Origin: a bacterium
Lineage (GTDB): Bacteria > JAMCPX01
Direction of reading: 5' to 3'
Assembly (NCBI GenBank): GCA_021789095.1
Contig: JAJYJX010000058.1
Span: forward strand, 1 to 12,866
DNA length: 12,866 bases
The notes beneath the pieces are model-generated. The model made no database searches. It was not told the origin of the DNA and was given only the letters and a program-made list of their open reading frames with translations. Positions within the stretch are counted from its first letter, which is position 1, and every line of letters begins with the position of its first letter. The translations under genes were made by a program, and so were the position numbers. Below, one piece after another: positions 1 to 6,686 of the stretch.

Positions 1-76
1 TGTTGAAGAGAAACGTTAAAACCGCCATAGCCATTATCCCCGGTATTGCCGGATTGCCAAACTTTACTTCGGACAT
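1..76 (-). CDS. GPR1/FUN34/YaaH (SatP)-type transporter, N-terminal fragment
   Basis: Only the first 25 codons are inside the window; the gene continues past the left edge. The visible peptide starts MSEVKFGNPAIPGIMAMAVL and then turns hydrophobic (TFLFN). The N-P-A-x-P-G-I/L-M pattern just before the first membrane helix matches the signature at the start of the GPR1/FUN34/YaaH family, whose E. coli member SatP carries acetate and succinate across the inner membrane. A strong Shine-Dalgarno (AAAGGAGG, about 83-90) lies at normal spacing from the ATG. The gene follows the acyl-CoA ligase by about 54 bp on the same strand, so the two are probably co-transcribed and would import and activate a carboxylic acid. 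Family assignment rests on a short stretch; substrate is not determinable. Confidence 0.72.
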   Translation of the reverse strand, partial: MSEVKFGNPAIPGIMAMAVLTFLFN

Positions 77-115
77 AAACTTACCTCCTTTTACTAAATT
101 TTAATACTATAAGCT

Positions 116-133
116 TAGGTTTCTTAAAACCTA
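116..133 (-). repeat. Small hairpin overlapping the acyl-CoA ligase stop codon
   Basis: A perfect 7-bp inverted repeat, TAGGTTT-TAAG-AAACCTA on the minus strand, starts at the TAG stop codon of the ligase (131-133) and lies between it and the transporter's ribosome-binding site. No T-tract follows, so it is not a convincing intrinsic terminator. It could be an intercistronic processing or stability hairpin, or chance in an AT-rich spacer. Confidence 0.3.
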
Positions 134-1774
134 CTGCTTATACCATTGCCGAACTACCTTTTTATCAATTTTACCGACGCTTGTTTTTGGTATAGCATCT
201 ACAATTTCAACCCTGTCCGGAACAGCCCATTTTGGAATTACATTCTGATCAACAAACCTAATGAAAAATTCCTTCAGTTCCTTCCCGGAAATCTTCCCCT
301 TGTAGTTATCCTTTACAGTTACAACAGCCAGAGGCCTCTCATCCCATTTCTCATCTGGAATACCTATCACTGCTGCCTCATTTACAGCTTCATGCTGTGT
401 TATGATATCCTCAAGCTGCAGAGATGATATCCATTCACCGCCGGTCTTTATAACATCTTTTAGCCGCTCAGTTATCTTTACATATCCCTCCGGATCAATA
501 TATCCAATATCCCCTGTGTGCAACCATCCATCTTTCCATAGTTCTTCCGATCTTGCAGGATCTTTAAAATACCCCTGTGTAAGCCATGGTGATCGCACAA
601 CAATTTCTCCTTCACTTACACCGTCATGGGGCAAAAATTTACCATTGAGATCTATAATTTCAATATAGGTTAACCCCATTGGCTGGCCTGTCTTACATCT
701 TATTTTGATTTGTTTTTCTTTGGACCAGTTTGACATATATGATTTTAAGTAGGTTGCATCAATAACAGGACATGTTTCAGACATGCCATCCCCATTGGTT
801 ACATCTATACCTCTATCAAGACTCATTTTACATAAACTTTCGGTAAGGGCTGCCCCTCCAATCGTAAGTCTTAATTTTGAAAGGTCTACAGTCTCTGCTT
901 CTTTTGCCGTTAGAATCATCTGCGCTATTGTCGGCACCGTATGGGTCAGCGTTACTCCTTCTTTTTTGATGAGCTCTAAAATCAGGGGAACTTCGTATCT
1001 GCCCGGATAAACCTGTTTAACACCAAGCATGGTCATAAAATAAGGGTAACCCCATGCATGCACATGAAACATAGGCGTGAGCGGCATGTACACAATATCC
1101 GTTCCCATTCTGCGATGGGTAGCTATCGCAGCCCCGCCTGCTAAAATAACAATGGAGTGTAACACCAACTGCCTGTGACTGAAATAAACACCTTTTGGTG
1201 AACCGGTGGTCCCGGTTGTGTAGAAGGTAGTTGCCCTTGTGTTTTCATCGAAGTCCGGGAAGTTATAAGAATTATTGGAACCCTTAACCAGAGACTCATA
1301 CTCTCCATCGAACTTAGAGGCTAATTTATCATTTTCATCATCGGTCAGAAGAACTACCTTTTTTACTGTTCCAAGATTATCCTTAACAGCTTCGTAGAGA
1401 GGTAAAAAATCTTTGTTGACAAACAGTATGTCATCTTCTGCATGATTTATTGTATAAAGAATCTGTTCTGCGGAAAGACGGACATTGATTGTATGCAGTA
1501 TGGCTCCCATCATGGGTACAGCAAAGTATAATTCAAGATATCTGTGAGTGTCCCAATCCATTACACCGACCGTTTTCCCGGGACCTATACCCATGCTCTT
1601 AAGACCATGGGCTATTCTATGAACCCGCTCTTTAAACTCTCTGTATGTTAGTCTTTTGAGGTTTCTATAAACAATTTCCTGATCCGGATCATAGTAAATT
1701 GGAGCGTTAAAGATATGCTTTATTAAGAGTTGGTAATCATAAGCTGAAGGCGTCTTTTTAATTTCCTTAGACAT
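131..1774 (-). CDS. AMP-forming acyl-CoA ligase (AlkK-like medium/long-chain fatty acid type)
   Basis: This 547-aa enzyme of the ANL superfamily would activate a fatty acid to acyl-CoA via an acyl-adenylate, in the cytoplasm or at the membrane. Visible core motifs in order: the P-loop-like TTFYTTGTTGSPKG (182-195), GDGMSET (328-334), WLHTGDIGYID (417-427), the hinge region ITERLKDVIKTGGEWIS (434-450), and PKTSVGKIDKK (529-539) with the catalytic lysine K535 of the C-terminal lid. Length is normal for the family. The order and spacing, and TGGEWIS, resemble AlkK-type medium-chain fatty-acid ligases more than acetyl-CoA synthetase, but chain length cannot be fixed from sequence alone. The start is set by a strong purine-rich site (GGGAGGGG) directly upstream of the ATG. 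It has its own promoter and is followed by a transporter gene. Confidence 0.93.
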   Translation of the reverse strand: MSKEIKKTPSAYDYQLLIKHIFNAPIYYDPDQEIVYRNLKRLTYREFKERVHRIAHGLKSMGIGPGKTVGVMDWDTHRYLELYFAVPMMGAILHTINVRLSAEQILYTINHAEDDILFVNKDFLPLYEAVKDNLGTVKKVVLLTDDENDKLASKFDGEYESLVKGSNNSYNFPDFDENTRATTFYTTGTTGSPKGVYFSHRQLVLHSIVILAGGAAIATHRRMGTDIVYMPLTPMFHVHAWGYPYFMTMLGVKQVYPGRYEVPLILELIKKEGVTLTHTVPTIAQMILTAKEAETVDLSKLRLTIGGAALTESLCKMSLDRGIDVTNGDGMSETCPVIDATYLKSYMSNWSKEKQIKIRCKTGQPMGLTYIEIIDLNGKFLPHDGVSEGEIVVRSPWLTQGYFKDPARSEELWKDGWLHTGDIGYIDPEGYVKITERLKDVIKTGGEWISSLQLEDIITQHEAVNEAAVIGIPDEKWDERPLAVVTVKDNYKGKISGKELKEFFIRFVDQNVIPKWAVPDRVEIVDAIPKTSVGKIDKKVVRQWYKQ

Positions 1775-1807
1775 GGTACCCCTCCCTTGCTTTAGATAAG
1801 TGATAAG

Positions 1808-1836
1808 AGCATAGTTTAATAAAAAACCTTTGTCAA
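1808..1836 (-). promoter_or_regulatory. Sigma-70-type promoter for the acyl-CoA ligase gene
   Basis: On the minus strand a perfect -35 TTGACA (1836-1831) is followed after exactly 17 bases by TATGCT (1813-1808). The predicted transcript would start near 1800, about 25 bases before the ligase ATG. The site lies between the moeA stop and the ligase start, indicating that the ligase-transporter pair can be transcribed separately from the molybdopterin operon. No convincing operator palindrome is seen. Confidence 0.68.
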
Positions 1837-1893
1837 GTAAGGACGTTGCTCTGAAAATGGTATTTCACATAGGATTACATATTCACCGGGTTG

Positions 1894-3117
1894 TTATCCC
1901 TGATTGTCCAGCAAATAGGCCCTTACCTGCTCGCCTTTTTTGCAGGGTTTATCTTTTGGTTCAAGCACGATCAAAGCGTTTGCATTCGAGAACGACAAAA
2001 GCATGTGCGAGTCCTGGCCTTTCAGCGGCGCGACCCTGTTATTTTCATACCTTGCGCGTATAAAAGATGTTCTGCTTTTATCCGGTTTTGCCTCGCTGTC
2101 CAGTTCAGCATTGATCTCGTGCAAAGTAAAAGGCTGTTTGCCCATATACTTCCTTATCGCACTCCTGATATAAATATAAAAACACACAATAACAGCGGCA
2201 GGGTTGCCGGGCAGTCCGAAAAACATGGTCTTGTCTTTTACACCTGCATAAAATGGTTTGCCAGGTTTTTGAGAAACCCTCCAGAACAGCGTTTCAACTC
2301 CGAATGACTGCAGTTCTTCTTTAACATAGTCATGACTGCCTACGGATACACCACCGGTAAGTACAAACATATCAGGCATATTTGATATAGATTCAAGATA
2401 ATTACATATAGATCCCTTTGTATCCGTGAACCTTTTTGTGAATACAGGCTTTATGCCCATGGTACCGAGAAGCGCAACAAGGCTCCACTCATTTGAGTCC
2501 CTTATCTGGTATTTGCCGGGCTCGTCTTCCGGTGAAACAAGCTCGCTGCCTGTTGTGATTATACCGATCTCCGGCGGTGCAAGCACGTTGACCGATTTGA
2601 TGCCCAATGCCCCGAACAAACCTACCATAGCAGGTATAATAACAGTGTCTTTCTTTGCTGCAATATCTCCGATGCGGATATCATCGCCTTCCATCCTTAT
2701 ATTAGCGCCTTTTTTTACCTTTTTTCTGAACTCTATTGTCCCGTTTTTCTTCTCAACATCCTCGAGTATTATGACAGCATCCGCGCCGTCAGGCACAGGA
2801 GCTCCTGTTGTGATCTCAAATGCCTCGTTGTTTTTAAGATACAGGTTCTCAATGCTGTCACCCGGGAATACGCTGAATGCAACCTTCAGAAGCACCGGCT
2901 TTCCTTCAGATGTGTCCTCGGATCTGACCGCGTAGCCGTCCATTGCGGATTGTGAGAACCTCGGCAGTCTGTCAGGCGAGATCACATCCTCTGCAAGCAC
3001 GCAGCCTACCGCATCAAGTGGAGAAAGCGCCCTTGTTCTTGTGCCCTTTACCTGCTTAAGGATAATTTCCAATGCTTTTTGTATGCTGATCAGAGGTCCT
3101 GTTTTATTGCTTGCCAT
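1894..3117 (-). CDS. moeA: Molybdopterin molybdenumtransferase MoeA
   Basis: MoeA inserts molybdate into adenylylated molybdopterin, the last core step of molybdenum cofactor synthesis in the cytoplasm. From the start chosen here the protein is 407 aa, the usual MoeA length. Visible landmarks: SAMDGYAV (57-64), TGAPVPDGADAVI (104-116), GDDI (144-147), IITTGSELV of the central MoCF fold (186-194), TGGVSVGSHDYVK (254-266), QKPGKPF (283-289) and GLPGNP (301-306). The longer reading frame opens 18 codons upstream, but that extension is unlike MoeA N termini. The ATG at 3117 has an AGGGGTG ribosome-binding site about 6 bases upstream. It overlaps the end of the moaC/moaB gene by 14 bases, indicating translational coupling. 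No obvious terminator follows the stop codon. Confidence 0.93.
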   Translation of the reverse strand: MASNKTGPLISIQKALEIILKQVKGTRTRALSPLDAVGCVLAEDVISPDRLPRFSQSAMDGYAVRSEDTSEGKPVLLKVAFSVFPGDSIENLYLKNNEAFEITTGAPVPDGADAVIILEDVEKKNGTIEFRKKVKKGANIRMEGDDIRIGDIAAKKDTVIIPAMVGLFGALGIKSVNVLAPPEIGIITTGSELVSPEDEPGKYQIRDSNEWSLVALLGTMGIKPVFTKRFTDTKGSICNYLESISNMPDMFVLTGGVSVGSHDYVKEELQSFGVETLFWRVSQKPGKPFYAGVKDKTMFFGLPGNPAAVIVCFYIYIRSAIRKYMGKQPFTLHEINAELDSEAKPDKSRTSFIRARYENNRVAPLKGQDSHMLLSFSNANALIVLEPKDKPCKKGEQVRAYLLDNQG

Positions 3118-4018
3118 GCGCCGCACCCCTGAGCATCGGGAAAATATGGAATACGCCGGGCAGGATCGCATCGAGCGACTCTTTAACGCCCTTTGAACTG
3201 CCGGGCAGGTTTATGATTACCGTAGTGTCCCTGACTCCGCTTATGCCCCTTGAAAGCATGGAAAAAGGCGTCCTCTGCTGGCCGAACGACCTCATCGCCT
3301 CTGAAATGCCGGGCACCTCCCTTTCAATGACCTCCTTTGTTGCCTCCACAGTAACGTCCCTTGGCCCAAGACCTGTTCCTCCTGTCGTAAAGATTATATC
3401 GATCTTTTTGTTTACCCATTCAAGCAGCGTATTTTTTATCTCCTCCCTTTCATCAGGGAGGATCCTGAATTCAACAATATCAAGCCCGTGTTTTGTGATC
3501 TCTTCCTTTATGGCCTTGCCTGATTTGTCCTGTCTTTTGCCTGATGATGTTGCATCGGATGCAACCAGGACGCATGCCCTGAGCGGCTTATCGAACTTCT
3601 CCGTGAAATCGGACTTGCCGCCCGCCTTCTCCAGCAGCTTTATACCCGTAATCTCACAGACCTCGTTGAGCGGCTTGACCATGTCATAAATAGTAAGTGC
3701 TGCAATGCTTGCACCCACGAGTGCCTCCATTTCCACGCCGGTCTTCCACACTGTCTTTGCGGTAACATGGATCGAGATTGTTTCAGGTGTGGTCGAAAAT
3801 TCCACTGCAATATTGTCGATGGGTATGGGATGACAGTGCGGTATAAGCTCCGACGTGCGCTTTGCGGACATTATAGCTGCGATCTTCGCGGCCTCGAACA
3901 CGTCGCCCTTCTCTATCCTGTTGTCCTTTATAAGGCCCATTACCTTTTTGCTTGTCTTTACCTGTGCTACTGCTGATGCGGTCCTTAAAGAACTATACTT
4001 TTCAGAAGTATCGTACAT
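3104..4018 (-). CDS. MoaC-MoaB/Mog fusion: cyclic pyranopterin synthase plus molybdopterin adenylyltransferase
   Basis: A 304-aa bifunctional molybdopterin protein. Residues about 1-138 are MoaC, which rearranges the MoaA product to cyclic pyranopterin monophosphate. They show EKGDVFEAAKIAAIMSAKRT, HCHPI (61-65), TGVEMEAL (93-100) and YDMVK (111-115), keeping the Asp and Lys equivalent to the catalytic pair near the end of E. coli MoaC. Residues about 146-304 are a MoaB/Mog domain that binds and adenylylates molybdopterin, with TTGGTGLGPRD (211-221) and LPGSSKG (271-277). The full-length MoaC domain and complete Mog-type fold indicate a true fusion rather than a misread frame. The gene starts 1 base after the moaA stop, with a GGAGG site formed by the last two Gly codons of moaA, and its end overlaps moeA. 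Confidence 0.92.
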   Translation of the reverse strand: MYDTSEKYSSLRTASAVAQVKTSKKVMGLIKDNRIEKGDVFEAAKIAAIMSAKRTSELIPHCHPIPIDNIAVEFSTTPETISIHVTAKTVWKTGVEMEALVGASIAALTIYDMVKPLNEVCEITGIKLLEKAGGKSDFTEKFDKPLRACVLVASDATSSGKRQDKSGKAIKEEITKHGLDIVEFRILPDEREEIKNTLLEWVNKKIDIIFTTGGTGLGPRDVTVEATKEVIEREVPGISEAMRSFGQQRTPFSMLSRGISGVRDTTVIINLPGSSKGVKESLDAILPGVFHIFPMLRGAAHGKQ

Positions 4019-4019
4019 G

Positions 4020-5009
4020 CTATCCTCCTATAAGCCTTATAAGGTTTTTTATCTCGGGCGCCCTGTCTTTCAGGTTTGACTCGTCGAGTCCGTGCGACGG
4101 CTTCTTAAACAACAGCACTTCCCTGAATATGTGCATGATCTCTTCGTCACCGGTATTGTTTCTCAGCATGTGCCTTATATTGATCCCGCTGCTGTCAAAC
4201 AGGCACCCGTACAGCGTGCCTGTTGAAGAAAGCCTTATCCTGTTGCATTTGTCGCAGAACGGATGCGATATGGGTGAGATGAACCCTATTGCGCCCCTTC
4301 TGCCAAGCGGATAAACCTTTGCAACGCCGTCCATGGATGGGTTCATAAGCCCGTGCTTCATGACAAGGTATTCCTCGATCGTACTGACAGGCACAAACCC
4401 GGTCTTTGAGCTTCCTTCACCGCAAAGCGGCATTAATTCTATGAACCTGACAGTGACGGGATGGATTGATGCAAATTCAAGGAAGCGGTCTGCCTCATCG
4501 AGTCCGAGTGAATCAAGCGCAACCACGTTTATCTTCGGTCTGAACCCCTGCCCGATTGCTGCGAATATCCCGTCCATTACATCATGGAATGCGTTACTGC
4601 CTGTTATGGTATTGAACCTTTCAGGATCAAGGCTGTCCAGGCTTATGTTCAGTGAATCAAGGCCTGCGTCCTTGAGTGCAGCGGCCGTGTGCTTCAGCAT
4701 GACGCCGTTCGTTGTTATGGACACGCGCTCAATGCCGTGTATGGCTTTGACCTGTCTTATGATACTGTGTATGTCCTTCCTGAAAAGCGGTTCACCGCCT
4801 GTGAACCTTATCTTGCTTATGCCGAACTCTGCTGCTATGCGTACTGTCCTTACTATTTCCCTGCGACCGAGTTGATCCGCCCTGTCTGAAAGCTTTAGTC
4901 CGTACTTTGGCGTGCAGTAGAAACAGGAAAGATTGCACCTGTCGGTGAGTGAAATCCTGAGGTATGTATGACGTCTTCCGTATTTGTCTGTATTTTTTTC
5001 TGTTTTCAT
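4020..5009 (-). CDS. moaA: GTP 3',8-cyclase MoaA (radical SAM)
   Basis: MoaA converts GTP to the 3',8-cyclo intermediate, the first step of molybdopterin synthesis. The 329-aa protein has the N-terminal radical-SAM cluster site C25-x3-C29-x2-C32 (CNLSCFYC), the SAM-binding GGEP (71-74), and the second, substrate-binding cluster site C252-x2-C255-x13-C269. It ends in the conserved C-terminal Gly-Gly (RLIGG) that MoaA inserts into its own active site. All hallmark residues of an active enzyme are present. A TTG codon at 5021 could add four residues (MERR) but has no ribosome-binding site. The ATG at 5009 has GGAAAG/AAGG immediately upstream and is preferred. It is the first gene of moaA-moaC/B-moeA, preceded by a structured leader. 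Confidence 0.95.
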   Translation of the reverse strand: MKTEKNTDKYGRRHTYLRISLTDRCNLSCFYCTPKYGLKLSDRADQLGRREIVRTVRIAAEFGISKIRFTGGEPLFRKDIHSIIRQVKAIHGIERVSITTNGVMLKHTAAALKDAGLDSLNISLDSLDPERFNTITGSNAFHDVMDGIFAAIGQGFRPKINVVALDSLGLDEADRFLEFASIHPVTVRFIELMPLCGEGSSKTGFVPVSTIEEYLVMKHGLMNPSMDGVAKVYPLGRRGAIGFISPISHPFCDKCNRIRLSSTGTLYGCLFDSSGINIRHMLRNNTGDEEIMHIFREVLLFKKPSHGLDESNLKDRAPEIKNLIRLIGG

Positions 5010-5023
5010 CCTTCTTTCCAATC

Positions 5024-5139
5024 ACGGGAGGCACGATCGTTTCCAACCATACCCTATCGGCGCTGTGTCATAGCTTTTGCTTTAGATCACAGCACTCGAA
5101 GGAGCCCCGCTGCACGAGAAAACTCTCTGCCGTACAGAG
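5024..5139 (-). promoter_or_regulatory. Candidate Moco (molybdenum cofactor) riboswitch in the moaA leader
   Basis: The minus-strand leader folds by eye into several helices. A closing stem pairs GCGGGG (5110-5105) with UCCCGU (5029-5024). An 8-bp stem pairs GUGCUGUG (5095-5088) with CACAGCGC (5067-5060). A 10-bp stem pairs GGUAUGGUUG (5053-5044) with CGAUCGUGCC (5039-5030) and is capped by a GAAA tetraloop. Inside the 8-bp stem, UCUAAA opposite UAUGA resembles the 11-nt GNRA tetraloop receptor (CCUAAG/UAUGG). A further hairpin, CUCUG/CAGAG, is at 5139-5125. The Moco RNA motif is known upstream of moaA and is described as containing a GNRA tetraloop and receptor, so context and architecture both fit. 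The closing stem ends 4 bases before the GGAAAG ribosome-binding site, which suggests translational control. Whether it senses Moco or the tungsten form cannot be told. Confidence 0.72.
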
Positions 5140-5148
5140 CATAATGCT

Positions 5149-5178
5149 TTCATATCAATATTCCGGTTCACAAGTCAA
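5149..5178 (-). promoter_or_regulatory. Candidate promoter 1 for the moa operon
   Basis: TTGACT (5178-5173, 5/6 match to the -35 consensus) is followed after 18 bases by TATGAA (5154-5149, 4/6 match to the -10). Transcription would begin near 5142, just before the first hairpin of the folded leader. That placement makes it the better of the two candidates. Confidence 0.5.
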
Positions 5179-5203
5179 CTTTATTTTTTCCCAAGGGCTT
5201 AAG

Positions 5204-5212
5204 ATTATAACA
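5204..5212 (-). promoter_or_regulatory. Candidate extended -10 promoter 2 for the moa operon
   Basis: TGTTATAAT on the minus strand is a perfect extended -10 element (TGnTATAAT) about 195 bases upstream of the moaA ATG. No recognisable -35 lies upstream, which extended -10 promoters can tolerate. It would add about 50 bases of leader before the riboswitch-like fold. Confidence 0.35.
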
Positions 5213-5257
5213 GGGAGGGAAGAGTTTGATTGGTTTATTTTTCTCAGGATGGAGGTC

Positions 5258-6301
5258 TTATTTATCAAACCAAAGTATTCTGTCGATCATGGATCTCTTT
5301 TGCCTGATAAATTTCTCATGCTCCTTGTTGTACAGCTTAACGTAATCAAGAGCCTCTGGTTCCTGCTTTTCCAGGCTTTCCTCTCCGGCCTCCCGGAGGG
5401 TGTCAAAAAGCCCGACCAGCCTTTCATAAAATCCGTCCGGCAAAGGAATCACCTTTACATTGAGGTTATGCTTTATGCCTTCCACTATCCTTGCTGATTG
5501 CTCCATGTTCAGTATGCCCCTCCTCATGAGGTCCTGAAGGGAATTTGCCAGTATTTCCGGGGAATATTTGTATTCAAAAATCAGATCAAGTATCAGCCTT
5601 ATTATTGATGCAAGCACCATCAGGCCCTCTGTGTATAATACCAGTGCAGCCTGGAAATAATTGTATATGGAAACAAGCCTGCTTCCGTACACCTCAAATC
5701 TTTTTGGCGGTGATTTCTTTTCAAGATAGATAAAGATCTTTTCTACCGAATCAGTATGGTGGATATGGTCAAGTAAAACGGAAATCTTTTTTATATTTGC
5801 GTGCGGTGCGTGCACAAGCTCCATGACCTTCTGAATTGTTTCTTCCTTTACCTTGCCTGCAATGGTATCCGCGTATAATGAGTATATATAAGCGTCCGAT
5901 TCGGCATCGTCCCCGAACAATACCTCTTTCAGTTCTTTCCTGCCTTTTACCCTGTCTTCCAGCAGCATGGGCAGCTTGAACCCTATCTGTTCCCTCATTG
6001 CATGGAAACGCCCCAGAAGGAGGTTCTGGAGGTTGGGCTTCAGCACAAGCTGTTCCCACCTGATCCCGTCTATTGTAAGTTTCTTTTCAAGCACCTTGCG
6101 CATCTGTTTCGGGCTGCCGGATATAAAATATATCTGGTTATTCTCATTTTTTTGCAGTTCCTTCAACAGTGAAGGTGCGCCCGGAACGCTCTGTTTTTCC
6201 TCTGCCTGCTCAAATGCTATTTTTATAATGTCTTTAAATGTATCGAATTCCGTTTTGAGATAGGTTTTATCAAGATCCCATCTGTAAATTACATGCTCCA
6301 T
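5258..6301 (-). CDS. HAD-superfamily (APP1/DUF2183-like) phosphatase domain protein with a helical C-terminal half
   Basis: A 347-aa protein. The N-terminal ~150 residues carry the HAD phosphohydrolase pattern: motif I WDLDKT (D9, D11), a PGAPSLLKEL segment (40-49), motif II-like FISGSP (S61), candidate motif III lysines K119/K122, and motif IV FGDDAESDAYIY (129-140, D131/D132/D136). The motif layout is closest to the APP1/DUF2183 catalytic domain, whose yeast member is a phosphatidate phosphatase, so a phospholipid-related phosphatase is possible but unproven. Residues about 175-347 are predicted helical, with a strongly hydrophobic stretch at about 217-242 that may touch the membrane, and match nothing I recognise. 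The gene begins 9 bp after the plsX remnant, so they are probably co-transcribed. The ribosome-binding site is weak. Confidence 0.66.
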   Translation of the reverse strand: MEHVIYRWDLDKTYLKTEFDTFKDIIKIAFEQAEEKQSVPGAPSLLKELQKNENNQIYFISGSPKQMRKVLEKKLTIDGIRWEQLVLKPNLQNLLLGRFHAMREQIGFKLPMLLEDRVKGRKELKEVLFGDDAESDAYIYSLYADTIAGKVKEETIQKVMELVHAPHANIKKISVLLDHIHHTDSVEKIFIYLEKKSPPKRFEVYGSRLVSIYNYFQAALVLYTEGLMVLASIIRLILDLIFEYKYSPEILANSLQDLMRRGILNMEQSARIVEGIKHNLNVKVIPLPDGFYERLVGLFDTLREAGEESLEKQEPEALDYVKLYNKEHEKFIRQKRSMIDRILWFDK

Positions 6302-6310
6302 ATACGCGGA

Positions 6311-6601
6311 TCAGGATTTATGCGGATTAAAGTCTTTAATGGTAGCAGAAATCTCCTTAATCATGCCGCTGCTTGCCGCCTTTGCAGCCACCTTATCCGC
6401 TGTCCCTTTTGGTATATCCACACCTTCGATATTGCCGACAAAGTTAATCTTCCGGAATTCCTTGAGAAACTTGTGCGCCTTAATCATTTCTGCAGTACCT
6501 TTTATCTCCTCGGTGCCGTTTGAAAGTATGGCTACGCGTGGCTTTGGTATCTCGTCAGGAGCATAATCACCGCCCATCGCATTAAGAGCTATAGTTGTCA
6601 T
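6311..6601 (-). pseudogene. plsX: Internally deleted plsX (phosphate acyltransferase) remnant, open reading frame intact
   Basis: This 96-aa ORF begins with a PlsX N terminus (ALNAMGGDYAPDEI, residues 5-18), then jumps directly to a segment normally found about 150 residues further into PlsX: KPRVAILSNGTEEIKG (20-35) and INFVGNIEGVDIPKGTAD (52-69). The rest (70-96) does not follow PlsX. Full-length PlsX is about 330 aa and makes acyl-phosphate for phospholipid synthesis; most of its fold is missing here, so it cannot be an active enzyme. No stop or frameshift interrupts it and it has a GGGGGG-AAG ribosome-binding site, so a short protein may still be made. It could be a decayed paralogue or a repurposed mini-protein. 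It lies just upstream of the HAD protein gene. Confidence 0.75.
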
Positions 6602-6686
6602 AATCTTCCCCCCACATTATATACAACCGCAATACAGCCATGCATTCAATGAGCAATAGTTAAAGATAGTAAATTTTAATCAAAAA

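Noticed and set aside
3118-3171. Upstream extension of MoeA by 18 residues
   Set aside because: The extension lies wholly within moaC/B, does not resemble MoeA, and the ATG at 3117 has a well-placed ribosome-binding site.
2426-4875. Long plus-strand frames antisense to moeA, moaC/B and moaA (for example 2426-2935, 3111-3689, 4333-4875)
   Set aside because: They mirror strongly supported minus-strand genes, give Ser/Pro-rich unrecognisable proteins and have no ribosome-binding sites.
5010-5021. TTG start for moaA adding MERR
   Set aside because: No ribosome-binding site precedes it and it directly abuts the folded leader; the ATG at 5009 has GGAAAG upstream.
4964-5497. A 177-aa plus-strand frame across the moa leader
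   Set aside because: It overlaps moaA, the leader fold and the HAD gene on the opposite strand, and its composition is not protein-like.
6616-6621. Perfect TATAAT box just upstream of the plsX remnant
   Set aside because: It sits so close to the start codon that the transcript would begin inside the ribosome-binding site, and no -35 is at proper spacing.
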